Part shown: one piece after another, positions 1 through 12,312 of the stretch
How the letters are laid out: each line of letters begins with the position of its first letter
Numbering within the stretch: position 1 is the stretch's first letter
Assembly: GCF_002078875.1 (NCBI RefSeq)
Contig: NC_034415.1
Coordinates: 26,189,413-26,253,412, forward strand
Direction: 5' to 3'
Source of the DNA: Numida meleagris
Taxonomy: Eukaryota > Chordata > Aves > Galliformes > Numididae
Length of the DNA: 64,000 nt
The notes under the pieces: generated by a model
Database searches by the model: none
What the model was told of the DNA's origin: nothing
What the model saw: only the letters and a program-made list of their open reading frames with translations
Translations under genes and position numbers: made by a program

Positions 1-2825
1 GTATATGCCATTTGGCTTACAAACCTACCAAGAACTATTTTGCCTAATTGACTGGGTAAGATTGAGAGCTTTGCATCTCCTCCCTTCAGTCCCTGCTGGA
101 AGGTACTGGCACCTTGGAGGATTGGCACCAGGATTTGTAAAGCCTCCAAAAAAGCTCTCGCAGGACACTGCGTAATACTGTCTCAGTTCCCAGACAAGTC
201 CAGACTATTGATTTCTGCAGCGGCTGCGATCAGTCATAATGAGGAAACAAGAAATAAACCAGCCAGCCAGCAACCCACAATCAGATATTATCTGGAGCTC
301 AGAGCTGATCTAATTTCTACTGACCCAGCCATTTGGGTTGGCTAGTGGTTTTGTGCGGGGCTAAAGAGTTCACCTGGTGTTCAGCAGTAATCTTAGCATT
401 ATTACTCTGTTCATCCTTGAGGCATTCTACAAAGTGCAAGTAAATGAATAACAAAATCATTTCTCTTAGCTCATATGCTCGAGTTGTGTAATTTTCTACT
501 TTATGGGTTGAGTTTGTTAACGCTCTTGTAAGAGTGACCAGTCATCTCCCTACCAAATATCAAGCTGTTTTTCGCTCGATAACTCATTTTTAGTGTTTCC
601 CCCCATCCTATGAATTAGTCCTCTCAACTTCATATCCAGCTGCAATGAACTCCACTGCTTAATAATATAAAACCCAGACACGTTTATTTTGTGGATGAGC
701 AGTGCACACTTATAAACAAGCAATGTATTCCCAAGCCTCTTCCTTCCTCACCAGCACCTATGAACTTAATTAGATGTGCTTACTTCCTCCTGCTCTCTTC
801 TTTTATTCCTTTCAACTCTTCTCCCATTTTTGTGCCTAGACACCCCTTGAATTGTTTAATTTTAGCACCACAATGTTTAAAATTATTTGTGAAGCTGTTT
901 TTTTTTTTGACCTTGCACAGCTCTCATAGCATATAAAGGTCTGCTCTCCAACAGCAGTGTAGAAAGAGGCTAAACAACTGAACAGTTTTATAGATGAGGC
1001 AACAGCCTGCATAGCTGGATCCAGACCACACTCCAGAGAGCACAACACCATGGAGAAATACATTTCAGCCAAATATTCATACCCACAGTGGTCAATGCGT
1101 TCTATTCCTGACACAAGGTACCATTTTCCTTGGTCTTTCATGGCGATGGGCTCTCACTTCACCACCTGTGGGCAGAGCTTTCCTTCAGCTCCATCCTTTT
1201 AGGACACTGATGTGAAATGCTGACCAGGAATATTCAGGGATTTGCCATCCTTGGACAACTCTGTCCTTGCCTATCACAGTAGCCCATGGTCTTGATCCAT
1301 GGTATTTGACAGACCACCCACAAGCCTGGGCGGAAGCTGGAATTCTGTGCTGGTGTCTGTTTTCCAAAACTGACCCATAACTCCCTATCTCATTTATAAA
1401 GTCTTTCTGCAAGTTACAGAGAATGACTTTGCAGACTGTGTGCCCACGGACCATCCTTTGGGAACACTTTCTGCACAATGAGTTAAAGCCTACCCAGGCA
1501 GAAGGCAAGCATAAGGCTGCGGAATAAACTGCAGAGCTTGGGCGAGAACTCATACCCATCCACTTCAAATGCAGGATACTGTTTTCCATTCTCCCTGCTT
1601 TAGTGTCAATACGCAGCAATCGATGCATTAAAAACTCTTTCTTCTGCTTCAGAAAAAAAAAAAATCAACTTCCACAATAACAAAACCAACCAAACAAAAA
1701 CACTATTAAAGTAAAACACTCCATTGCTCACACTCCTCTTCCTGGGGAGAGATGACAGAATAAACACCACAAGATAGATGCAGGTCCTGCTGCCTAATGC
1801 TCTACAGGACGGCACTCAGATGCCAGTGATGAAAACAGTTTAAGACCGACACAACACAAAAGAGCACAGAGTGCAAGAATCATCCCAGAATGAAGTTTCT
1901 GGCCCAGGGCTGCCTCTCATTAAAACCACGCAGAAACCGTCACTTCAACATAAAACTAAGTGCAATTCAGCACTATCGACTCTATCTGTGGGGTTGTCTT
2001 TTTCTAAGCCTGACACCAGAGAGGGGAAGCTTCTAGTGTTCCCACATTAACTGAGCAAGACATGCAGAAAATCCCCAGCTTTGGAGTTCTGCAGAGTTGT
2101 TATGCAAACACTTCATTTGTTCCTCACTCCGAGATGCCCATCTTACAGTATCCTTGCAGATCTTGTATTCTGAAGTCCTTTTCGCCAATCATTCAATCAT
2201 TTTATTCCACTTTCCCAGTATGGTCACACTATTGATTTCTTTCTTTTCTAATACAATCATTAGTAATGGGAGAATAACAAAGCACCTAGCCCAGATTTCA
2301 AACCTGCAATCAGATCTCATCTAGATTTACCATTGATTTCATCTCTAGCAAACATTTCCAGTCTTCATCGCTGAATGTGCAGCTTCTGTAGATGTCAGAG
2401 AAATATTTTCCACTTAACATTTTGAAAGAAGCTGTGTATAAGAATTGATTTCCAGGTGTTAAGTCGTAATGTTGAAACTAAATGCATCTCCCTACCAAGC
2501 CCAATGGTAACTCGAATGGAAATTCAAATACCCAGTGGCAAAAGCAGCCCTACACACTTGTTCAAAATACATTTGCCCCATCATTCTATATATTTCTCAT
2601 TCAACCAACACATGCTTTTCTGATTAGTTTCTGAACGTGCTAGGCTCAATCTTTGATAACCTTCAACCATATTTTCAAGAACGGAACCTTATTCATTAGG
2701 AACCAACATTCAAATGGCAATCCGCGATTATAATTATATGCACAGTAGAAAGGAAGGATGATTTTCTTTTTTATTAAAAACATTGAATCAGTACTTAGCC
2801 AATTTGGGAACCTTTTTCCTCATAC
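1..2825. other. Unique non-coding sequence, no recognised gene
   Basis: AT-rich vertebrate-type sequence with many stops in all frames. The longest open frame is 147 codons on the minus strand (1185-1628). It has no domain I recognise, no matching splice signals, and overlaps other random frames. An A-run of 12 lies at about 1651-1662. I see no repeat family or RNA gene here. Confidence 0.6.
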
Positions 2826-2925
2826 AAAGCACTTAACCTCTTTGAGCATCACCTTCATATCTGTAAACTGAGATTCTATTGAACCTACATGCTCTGCACT
2901 GGGACCTTTCCATGAATACATACAT
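2826..2925 (-). repeat. MIR-type SINE remnant
   Basis: The + strand reads CACTTAACCTCTTTGAGC, then ATCTGTAAACTGAGAT and later AACCTACATG. That is the order of the antisense of the MIR core (CACTTAACCTCTCTGAGC, ATCTGTAAAATGGGGAT, TACCTACCT), so the SINE sense strand is minus. MIRs are tRNA-derived SINEs, long inactive, that are abundant in mammals and survive at low copy number in bird genomes. The left boundary is well defined. The right part (GCACTGGGACC..., like the MIR 'GTGCCTGGCAC' box) is more decayed and its end is uncertain. No coding capacity. Confidence 0.65.
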
Positions 2926-5849
2926 ATATACAGGACAAGAAGGCATTTCATAGAAGACTGCCTGACAGATAGCAGCTGTCCATCTACATTGTATAGGGCA
3001 TATTGCAGTGCTGGGGCACAGCCTTTCTCCTACAGAAATCATGGCACCCTTTCCTACTGAATTTACGAAAAGCATTGTCCCCACGTCCAATGCTCGGAGG
3101 TTACACTGCTAACAAAGCAGAGCCATTACTTTTCCTTCTGTGACTTTTGATTAGAAAATAAAAAAAAGCTGAAAAATGCAATAAATTAGTCTTGCTGAAA
3201 AAAAAAAAAACTTGAAAATACCTAAGAGACACTTTGATCGTTATTTTTAAGACACTACACTTGACGACTGGATGTAACCCAAGGGTTCCCATTTGGTTTC
3301 CCAAAGAAGCAGGTTTCCCCCATTCTATTTTCAGTAAGAAGGGCGTTCTCCATCACTCCAGGGAAGTCTGAGTGCACTTCTGAAGGCTGGGGCACCAAGT
3401 GCTGAGCCTGGTGGGAGGATGGTGAGTGACATCCTCTGGCCCAAGCTGTGCAGGAGGCACGCCTTGGTGACCATGATATAACCTCATCTGGCTTTTGCCA
3501 TCTGCAAAGCGTAGCCTGAAAGAACAAGTGTTTCTGAACGTTCATAAGGTCTAATTGTATCTGTACCCAACCTCGCATGACAGTTGCACGTGCTAGGAGA
3601 ACAGCCAAATTTAAAATAAAACGTGCATTTCATGACAGTCTCCCAGTGACCATCATTTGAAGAGCAGTCCCACTGCAAATACATCAGCGCTTGTGGCTCG
3701 GTTTCAGCATCATCATGTACCAGCCTGTTTTATACACACAGAGAGAGGCCAGTACATCCTAAGGTCGCTCTTCCATTGAATCAACCCCAATCACAGTCAG
3801 ACAAATACCATTTAAGGTTATAGATGATGCAATTCCACTGGGTTGCAGTTAAAATGAGTCCCAACTCACGCTCCCTAGAGAAATGCAATTTATCTGGGCT
3901 TACAGCTGTTGCATTCACAGGATAAGATTATGTATAATCCTTTCAGGAGCATTAGGAGATACGGTGGTTCCAGGGTGGCCAAAGCAATAGAGTCACACTG
4001 TTGTCCCAGGAAATGCTCTAACTGCAAATGGGATTTGGGGAAATGAGTGCGTGTCCTGCAGGACCTCTGCGAATTTCATTGCATCTGCTTGAAAGGGTTG
4101 GCTCTTCCCAGCGCTGGGAATTGGGACGGGAGCCCACTGCATGACCAAGCATTTTCATGAGAATCAACAGTAAAATGAGCAGAGGGAGAATTTAATGGAA
4201 ACACAACTTGAACTCAGTAGGACAGAATTACAACCCCGCAATGCACCTCTGTAAATATAACAGTTTCATAAAGTTGGTGCAAACCCTGACACCTCCACAG
4301 TCCGTGAGCACATTGACGATTCCCAGCAGGTATGGATTTACTGCCTATTATTCATTCCTCCTTAGTAATAATATCAATTTAGCTGTTAGTTTTTGTTTTG
4401 ACTCAGTGCTTAGGAATCAGCGGGGCGATAAAGCTATTTAAATGGAAATACTATTCAAATGCACAATCACCTGATTGGAACACGAACTAGCAGCTCCTGC
4501 TCTTGAACATCTCTCATATAATAGCTGCTTTTTCCCTCATTAAATGCAGAAATCTGATTAACATTTAGATCACACGTGCTTTACTTACAGCAATTAGGAC
4601 CAGATACTAGAGTTTTGTTAAACTATGTAGGATTTTTGAGCTTTATCATGAAGGGAAGAACAAAGAAGCTCCATAACACTACATCTGGTCTTTTCTACTG
4701 CTTTTGTTACACTCACGCTGCCAAGGACAAATGTAACTTTAAAGAGAATTCTGCAGGGACAAACTTACTGAGAAAAAACATCGGACACTTGGATGAACTC
4801 AGCTTTGTAATGTGGTACAATGGTGGGTAACACTATAATTCTGTGTATTTGCTGGCAACATCCAATTAAACAGTCTGAGGGGCGACAACGGCTACAGATT
4901 AGGAAATAGCTGCGAGAAAGCTATGCAAGTGTCCTGAAAATGGAAACCTTTTTTGTTCTGATAAAAAAATAATAGTAATCTGCAATTCATAAGGTTCAAT
5001 TCCAGTCAGAAAAGATCAAGTCTCAGTTGTTCCGAGAGCTTCAGAAATATAACTGAAAAGAGGTAATTTATGATGTCCACTGCGCTATTTTTCCTCAAGA
5101 CATGTAGTCACATACATCACAAGTTTTCACACTGCTCAGCAAATGCTAAACACACAGCTCAGCCCTTCAGAATGAGAAGTACAATCAGAACTAAACAGCA
5201 AAACAAAAATGCCATCCTGTCTTAAGAACCCACAAGTCCCGCAGTATTTCCCACAACATTCTGCTCTTTGTGACCTCAGAAGAGGTTCAAATGATTTTAA
5301 TGAAGTCTTTTCCCAAATTAATTCCCATCCTAACAAGTAGGATAGAATTGTGCTTCCCAGATTAGCAGGGCATGGAGCTGCTGGTTTCCAGTGGCCTGGG
5401 CACAGCGCCTGGTTTCACTGCCCTTGCAGACTGGTTTCAGTGGTGTTGACCTCTCCAGGAAGGGACCCTTTGGGATCCCACAGCCCGGAGATGCTGAGAG
5501 CCTCCTGAAGCACAGCCTCATCCCATTGGCTGAAAGCCAATCTGCAGAGCACAGCACCACTACGATCCACCAGATGTGCCACTCATATGGTGTCCAGGTA
5601 CACCTCCATAGCAGTTGCGATTCAAGGTGCACAGGACCTGTAGTTCTGACACCCCAGGACTGGATGGACTTTTATGTGCATGCCAACAACAAAGTTATAA
5701 AGCCTGTAATTCCATTGCTAGAGGTCTCTAGCTAGAGGTCCCTTTACCAGAAATGCAGTTTGTGGTATACTTGCCTCTTGCTGGTGTGCTACACAAAATG
5801 GGCAAGAAGTCTTTCCCTTATCTGTTTTCCTTGGACATATGACTTTAAT
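2926..5849. other. Unique non-coding sequence
   Basis: No repeat or exon recognised with confidence. Overlapping open frames of 100 codons (minus, 5330-5632) and 114 codons (plus, 5391-5735) lie in a locally GC-richer patch and appear to be chance frames. A short direct repeat of GCTAGAGGTC occurs at 5717-5726 and 5731-5740. An A-run of 12 lies near 3199-3210. Confidence 0.55.
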
Positions 5850-5990
5850 ACCCCACATCATTTGCAAATACAAAATTCTTAAGGGGACCTGAGGGACCCC
5901 ACTTGTCACCAGCCCCCATCTGTACATAGATCCCATGACCACAACCCTCTAGCAATGATCAGCTTGGGTTAACCAGATCCGGTTAGGTTC
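5850..5990 (-). repeat. CR1 LINE fragment encoding part of the reverse transcriptase
   Basis: Read on the minus strand, this stretch encodes RVVVMGSMYRWGLVTSGVPQ. It aligns with the CR1 ORF2 segment around the conserved VTSGVPQGS box just after the catalytic core of the non-LTR reverse transcriptase. Downstream of VPQ the frame is degraded: the expected GSVLGP reads as VPLRIL, and the FNIFIND region is barely recognisable at about 5856-5880. The copy is 5'- and 3'-truncated and cannot be functional. CR1 is the dominant avian retrotransposon. This piece is clearly older than the four 3'-end copies elsewhere in the window. The outer boundaries are approximate because flanking similarity fades. 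Confidence 0.7.
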
Positions 5991-6835
5991 CCAATTCCCA
6001 AACACACTGTTTTGGCATTTTAGCCTCTATCCCCTTTGCCAACAGTGAGCAGAATCAGCAAGTTTTCTAAGATACTGGGAGTTCAAAGGAGACCATCCTT
6101 GTACACAGACCAAACCAACCTTGAGGTGACCTAACCACCACCAGGGGGTCAATGGAATGACTGGGAAACTGGACAGAGACACTGGGTTGAAGATGACTGG
6201 GAAAATGTAGTGACTTTAAGATGACAAATAACGCATAGGTAAGGTTACAGAAGCATTTCTGCATGAAAAATGAAAACGGCTTTGGATCCTCCAGCCACGA
6301 TACACAGAATTACATCATGCCCAGTGAGAAATATCTCCACACACCCATAAAAAATTAAGTTTAAAGAGAGAGAATGGACTTGCATTGTTTTTACAAGTCA
6401 CCTCTAATCTTTTATACAAGCACTTACACAGGTCAAGGTTGAACTGACTTAAGAGAAGGTCTCTGAGTTCTCTGAAAGGGACTGGGAGTATTATCTTGTG
6501 TTTGCATTTAATTACTCAGCCGGAGCTCTCCAATCTGTCCTATTATCTCTTTAGTAGAGCAGCACCCTGAAGGCTGAGCACCACGGCCCATGGGGCATTC
6601 TGATGCAAACCATCACCAGCCGCAGCTCCCAGATTTGTGGCAGCTCTGCATGACACGAGGAACACGAATAAAAGAGCTCCAAGTCCAGGAGACTAAATAT
6701 TAATTGATGGTAAACAGAGTAAGATTTAGTGGCAGTGATTAACTCTCCCGGTTGCTGTACGGTAATGTTGTTGTTGGTGGTTAATTAACTGTGTCTCTCT
6801 CTTTCTTTCTTCTTTTTTTTCTGGTTATCTTGCAG
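5991..6835. other. Unique non-coding sequence with a polypyrimidine tract at its end
   Basis: No gene recognised up to 6790. It contains a CTCF-like core at 6138-6148 and an AT-rich stretch with two TTAATTAA-like motifs (6699-6705 region and 6781-6788). From about 6791 to 6829 there is a long pyrimidine tract of T and C, ending in TTATCTTGCAG at 6835. That is a strong 3' splice acceptor in sequence terms and leads into the candidate exon at 6836. Confidence 0.5.
6138..6148 (+). promoter_or_regulatory. CTCF-like core motif
   Basis: The sequence CCACCAGGGGG matches the central part of the vertebrate CTCF consensus (CCACCAGGGGGCGCTA) over all 11 positions. The next bases (TCAAT instead of CGCTA) match poorly, so it is only a partial site. 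If occupied it would act as an insulator or loop anchor. With no occupancy data this is a motif match only. Confidence 0.3.
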
Positions 6836-6887
6836 ATGTCCGGCATGGAAGAGCGGCTCCTCAGACGGCTCCCAGCTGAACAGGCTG
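6836..6887 (+). CDS. Candidate exon (52 nt), gene not identified
   Basis: A textbook acceptor (long CT tract, then TTGCAG) precedes this stretch, and a plausible donor (GGCTG|GTGAATG) follows it. After one leading base, the only fully open frame reads CPAWKSGSSDGSQLNRL. Its third codon positions are mostly G or C, unlike the AT-rich flanks, which suggests coding constraint. If the donor is not used, the frame continues 14 more codons (VNVELPTQ...) to a stop at 6930-6932, so it could be a terminal coding exon. As an internal exon it would be phase 2 in and phase 0 out, which is not frame-neutral. The peptide is serine-rich and polar and I do not recognise its family. A chance acceptor followed by a conserved non-coding element is the main alternative. 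Confidence 0.35.
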
Positions 6888-6989
6888 GTGAATGTCGAAC
6901 TTCCCACGCAGTCTGTATTCCTCAGATGCTAATTAGTGATATTTCGGGAGCTGTGAATGATGGAAGAGGCTTTTTTCATTTTGAGAGAT

Positions 6990-7342
6990 GTTAATAATCT
7001 CAATCAGGCCTGTTCTCGCAACCATTGTACACGATGAACTTAATGCCTAGGCACTTGGCAGCACTGTGGGAGGGTTTTTTCGCCACCTTTCCCATCTCCA
7101 GTCTCATTTTTCCCTAAATATCCAAGATACTTCATGCAAGAAAAAGCCCAAACCAGATGATGTCAGGTCCAGCCGTTCTATCATCCCTCATTGTGCTGGT
7201 AGGCATTCTACAAATACCTGAGATACACTGCTTTTATGAGCCTGCTGCAACTTACATTCCCAATAAAGGTCCCCTCCACCTTAGGGGAAGGGAACCTCCT
7301 TAGTTCCCCTTAGGAACTATCAAATAGGCAATTCTCAGATTG
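6990..7342. other. Unique non-coding sequence
   Basis: No repeat, RNA gene or exon recognised. There is a CCCTTAGGGGAAG / CCCCTTAGGAAC-type local duplication around 7279-7315. Confidence 0.5.
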
Positions 7343-7484
7343 CTCACATACACTATTTAAAATCCCCAAAACAGCCTCTGAGAGCTAATCTCACAGCTGT
7401 TATGTATGAGCCAGGATTTGAATCATCAAACAGCTGGCTGAATTTGGGATCCTACTTTCCCCCAGAGCACTGTATCATTGGGGT
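7343..7484 (+). repeat. MIR-type SINE remnant, central part lost
   Basis: Two blocks appear in MIR order on the + strand. The first, CTATTTAAAATCCCC...ACAGCCTCTGAG, resembles CTCATTTAATCCTCACAACAGCCCTATGAG. The second, TCACAGCTGTTATGTATGAG followed by CCAGGATTTGAAT and later CCCCCAGAGC, resembles TCACACAGCTAGTAAGTGGCAGAG, CCAGGATTTGAACC and TCCAGAGCCC. The ACAGATGAGGAAAC core between them is missing, so the copy carries an internal deletion of roughly 40-50 bases. The element is ancient and inactive. Confidence 0.6.
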
Positions 7485-10400
7485 TGCACATGTCACACAC
7501 TGCTGGGGCCATCCTTGGAAGCTAAGGAAAAACCAGGCTGTTCCAGAATAAGTCCTCACATACAGCTGTGTGAAATCGATGGGCACTTAGAGTAATTTTC
7601 TGTAACAATAGCACATCCCGTGATAAACGAATCACTTCAGAGGAAGAGATGACTTTTTTATTGTTACATCCAATTTATCATTTAGTGTTTCCGCAGAATG
7701 GGTTCAAAACAAAAACATGTGGATTTATGAGAAAGCTTCTTACTCGAAGACAAGCAGCATCAGCTAAAAGATGGAAACACCGATATTGGGGTTTTCTCAC
7801 CCTGCTGCCGTAGACCAAGCAATTCCATTGCTGCCTTATTATCCCTCAAAGAGAACGAAAAGGCATGTTCCTTGCTTGAAAGAAAACCAAACCTGAAGTC
7901 AATTATTAGCAAAGAAAAATCCTTTTGTCATTTGCATGAGCTAGAAAAAAAAATCAAAGAAACTTTGATACCTGACTTGTCTCTATGGCCTTCTAACTCC
8001 CGGCAAAGCCATCAGCTAACCTGGCTGTGCTTTGTAGCTTTTTCTCCTCATTAGCACCGCAAGCTGAGGGCATAACCAACGCTCTGTTAGCAGGAAAGCC
8101 TGGAGCATCCATCATTCCCACTGCAGGAGCCTGGAAGAGCTCCCTGCTCTTCCCAAGGGATTTGTCCATCACCCCAGCACCGAGCACGGCAGCCCCTTAC
8201 AGTGGCTTTACAGGTGACATTTTGACATCACCCCTATCAAGGAAGGAGAGAGCCCAGCTGCAGGGCAGCACAGGACGATGCCCAACTGTGCTCTGTACAC
8301 CTTCCTGACTCCCAGCTTGCCTTTGGTATGCTGAGCCCTCAGTGTAAAATAAAGCATCGATTTCTGAACCAGGGGTCTGCTTTGCTCACTACGAGCCCTG
8401 GGCACAAGGCAGAAGTTCCAGCTCTACCCCCTGATTTTTGGGTCCTGAATTATTCTGACCTCTGTGAGAACACACTAAACAGAAGGAAATCTTCCTGGTT
8501 TTGACTCCGCAGAGTATCCTTGCTTGTTTTTTTCCCCTCCTTTAAAAGCAAAAGCTTTCAGCAAAACACAGCTGCCAGGAATCACTGCATTACAGAGCAG
8601 GGTCAGAGGTCTCACTTTCAAAGCACACCTTTTACATTGAAAATACTGCAAAATTCCCAGCAAGGGAATTCCATCAAGGGAAAATAAGGTTGGCTGGAAG
8701 ATCACTCAAGCTAGATTTGTTTTCCCTTACAAAGACTCATTCAAGGTTTAGATGATGTACCTGCAGCTCCAGAAACGCTGCCAAAGATGTTATTTGAGAT
8801 CATCAAGTTTTGTTTTCTTCACCTGATTTTTTTTTTTTTTTTTTGTTTTTTTTAAGAAAACAGCCCCTTCAGCTACAACAGAACACAAACCCATCCATCA
8901 CCTCATGCATCAAACAGCATGGTCCACATCAGAGTTGCTACAGAAATGATTTTGTGTGCAAGAAAGAGAAGGAGAAATCAGCCACTATGCAGAACTCAGG
9001 ATCCCAGGCACGCACTCGCTCCCCTTGGCAGAGCTTCACATGCTAATGAGGAAGCAGCATATGTGGAACCTGCCTTAAGGACATACAGACACAGACCACA
9101 GACTCATTACTGTATTCCTTAACTGGAATGTCCCATTTCTGCAGGGAGAGAAAATGAAGGCTGCGTATTGCACTGCATAGAGCCCTGGCCATGAGGACGA
9201 CCATATAAACACTCACGGGCACTATGGTCTCAAGCTCCAATGTGCAGTAGCTGCATGCTTTACTATGAGCATCCATGTTTGGGAAATGGCTTGTTGTTTA
9301 TTCAGTCAAGTTAAATAGGTATAAAACTAATGCTTCAAAAATCAGCCTCCTGCTTTTGCATCGACGATGACCTTAGGAATAGCTGGTTTCCAAAAAGGGA
9401 AAAAAATAAACATTAATATAGAATGTATAAAACCTAGACTGACTGCCTCAACACATAAGCTCTTCACACAACAAGGAAGAAGAGAGACCCTACTGTGCAA
9501 CCCTTTATTTCGGGTGACAGCAAGCTGAGCAGGCATGGCCAGCAGTAGTAATATCACCCAGGCTTGCAGCCAAATGAAAAAAGGGAGGAGGTATGTCTTG
9601 TCTGGGGGTAGAAGAGCAGTGACAAAGACTTGCCAGCGTGGTGCTTTTATGGGAAGTTCTGCATTTTCTCTTGGGAAAGCTGTTTTATTGCCAAAAAATA
9701 TTTAAGGATTGCTACCCAAAATAATTTCTGATGCAAACTACAAGACCATATGTTTGTTTCATTAATCAGGGTTTAAAAAAAAAAGAGCATATTACAACCT
9801 CATTACTGTAAGTATGGCCAGTTGAAACTGAAATATTAAGCTGTCAGATGCAATTCCCACTGCTGCCACTGCCTAGAAAGCCCCCATCAGAGATGGTGCT
9901 CAGCACAGCTTGTGCCTCATGGGATGCGACTCTACGACCACGCTTGGCCCCAGTGAATTATGGTGCTCTGAAATAAGTCATACGTGAGTGTCAGCTTCAC
10001 ATTTTCACAGGGAATTTAAGTTTAGCAGTACATACATTCCTTTTGTTTTAGCTCCCCACTGGGAGAGCTAAGTGCGCAGAAAGCTTTGGGCTGCTCCTGG
10101 CCAACAGCTCCAGGCTCTGCATCTCACTTGAGTTGCAGAACGGCCCAAGAGTTTATCAACCCTGATAGTCAGTGGTAGTTTGTTTGAGTTTATTTGGGGT
10201 TTTTTTCCTCTTTTCTTGGATTTTTAAGAGCTAGTTCAAGATCATTGGTGCCAGGAGCTGCAGTACCACATTATAGCCCTTGTCTTCAGACATAGCACAA
10301 CTTCAGGGTAGACACAGGAGCTAGCACATGGAAACAGTGGGGTAACATCCACAGTAGCCACTAGCACAGAGGAAAACTAACACAGAGCTTTTGTAAGCAC

Positions 10401-11830
10401 AAAACCAAAGGTCAGTTTCCAGAAGAAAAAGGGTGGTTGTTTGTTGGATTTTGGAGGAGTGGTTTGGTTGTTTTTTTTTCCTTTTGCATATGCATATGGC
10501 AGCCTCCTCCCCACGCATTACCACCAGCTCATAGGAAGTAGCATAAAACAGTTCCTTGATAATGGACACATGCATTATGTTTCCACCTGGAGAGTATTCA
10601 TCACAGCAGGCTGCAAGTCCACAAGTAGGTTTCCTAGACCCTACAGCAAAGCTAATGCACAATAGGTAGTGCCACATGATGACTTCTGCCATCATGGTGG
10701 CTGTATTTTTCCCCAAAGTACACTATACATCTGTAGATGCACACCTTTTTTTTTTTTTCCTCCTTTCTCAGACAGGGCTTTGGATTTTTTTCCTTAGGAG
10801 CATAGCTAGAAACGGTGATATTATCTTTGCAAGGTCTTTGTGTTTCTCTATCTAATCTATTTGCAGCTGGATAATCTTCCAGAACATCAATACTCACTAA
10901 AATGTTTAGAACAATTTATATACTCTGTCTACTCTCTAAAAAGGAAACAGCCTTTAAAAGCTGAGTTACACACTATAATTACTCTAATTCCCTGCATCTG
11001 GCATTCAAAAGAACCCAAATTAAACACCACAGAGCACCTCAAGTGCATCCATGGAGCAATGAAGGTGGAATTAACTCCAAATTAAACGGGACGTCTTCAG
11101 GGACTATCGAACCACTATTTAAAGTGCATAGATTAAAACCTTTTTGTGTATTGCACTGATTGTTCCTCCTAAGGCAACATAAGTGTTTGAGAGTTTGTTT
11201 CAACACTTCATAACCCTACTTGGGCTAGAGAAATGCATAAATTGGAAAATCCTGCAGCTAAACACTATAAATATTGGAGATGTTCTAGGCTGGATCAGCT
11301 TCAACTTCCACAGCTTGGAACTAATCATTAATGTTCTAGTGAATGTTCTAAAGACCTCTCTCCCTTGCTGCTGCCACAGAGGCGAATGCAACTAGTGCAG
11401 TGCACACAGCCACTGCTGCTCTAACCCACCAAACACCTACAATACACTGAGATTGGGAGCTGTCATTAAAACCCAAGTATGTGACAAAGGGGAGCTACAG
11501 AGCACATTATTCTGTGGTTATTTCAGATGTGCTATGTCACATGTACAAAGGATTTAGGAACCAGCTGCTGTGCTCTTCATCCTCAGCACAATACAGCTAA
11601 AGTCTCAAACATCCCACAACTACTGGATTTAGATTTGAAAGCATCACGTACAACATGGGTCACATCAGATCCACACACCATCTTTGTTTCAATGAGCAGC
11701 CTTTTCCCACAAACCCAGAGTCAGGCATCCAAAAAAAAATGGAAGATTGCTGCCTACAGAAATAAGATTTACAGGTCTGATCATTTAGTCTATGTGCTTA
11801 AAATTGAATGGGATTGATTTCACTTCAGAG
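7485..11830. other. Unique non-coding sequence with homopolymer runs
   Basis: No gene recognised. It contains a long T-run at 8827-8844 (18 T) followed after one G by 8 T (8846-8853), and a 13-T run at 10746-10758. The frames present are short and overlap on both strands. TTTGCAGCTGG at 10860-10870 has an acceptor-like look, but the sequence after it is AT-rich at third positions and not coding-like. Confidence 0.5.
8827..8853. repeat. Poly-T tract (T18-G-T8)
   Basis: A homopolymer run directly visible in the sequence. It may be the remnant of a retroposed poly(A) tail in the opposite orientation, but no retroposed body is recognisable next to it on either side. Confidence 0.8.
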
Positions 11831-12312
11831 ATCACAGAATCATTAAGGTTGCAAAACACTTCCAAGATTATCCAGTCCAACCATCCGCCTACCACCAATA
11901 TTTCCCCACTAAACCATGTCACTAAGGACAACATCTAAACGTTTCTTGAACAACTCCAGGGACGGTGACTCAACCACTTCTCTGGGAAGCCATTTCTAGT
12001 GCCTGACCACTCTTTCAGATAAGAAATATTTCCTAATATCCAACCTGAACCTCCCTGGTGCAACTTGAGGCCATTCACTCTTATCCTATCACTAGCTCCA
12101 CAGGAGAAGAGGCCAACCCTCAACTGACCACAACCTCCTTTCAGGGAGTTGTAGAGAGCAATACTGTCTCCCCTGAGCCTTCTCTTCTCCAGAAGGAACA
12201 ATCCCAGCTCCTTTAGCTGCTCCTCTAAGGCCTGTGCTCCAGATCCCTCACCAGCTCTGTTGCCCTTCTCCAAGCACGCTCCAGGGCCTTGATGTATTTC
12301 TTGTAGCAAGGG
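11831..12312 (-). repeat. CR1 LINE 3' end (ORF2 C-terminus and 3' UTR)
   Basis: The + strand starts ATCACAGAATCATTAAGGTT and continues with the CR1 antisense landmarks: TCCAGTCCAACCATC, ACTAAACCATGTC, GAACAACTCCAGGGACGGTGACTC, AGGCCATT and CTCCAGAAG...CCTTTAGCTGCTCC. On the minus strand the frame keeps the ORF2 C-terminal pattern: [15 protein letters not shown], then [25 protein letters not shown] and a FPEKW block like LPREVV. CR1 elements insert with frequent 5' truncation, as here (about 480 bp of a 4.5 kb element). This is the best preserved CR1 in the window, though diverged by many substitutions. The 5' break lies near 12312, where similarity stops. Confidence 0.92.

Noticed and set aside
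1185..1628. 147-codon open frame on the minus strand
   Set aside because: No domain recognised, no splice or start context, and length within chance expectation for a 64 kb window.
6577..6586. RE1/REST half-site AGCACCACGG
   Set aside because: The right half of the RE1 motif (GGACAGCGCC) is not matched, so a functional NRSF site is not supported.
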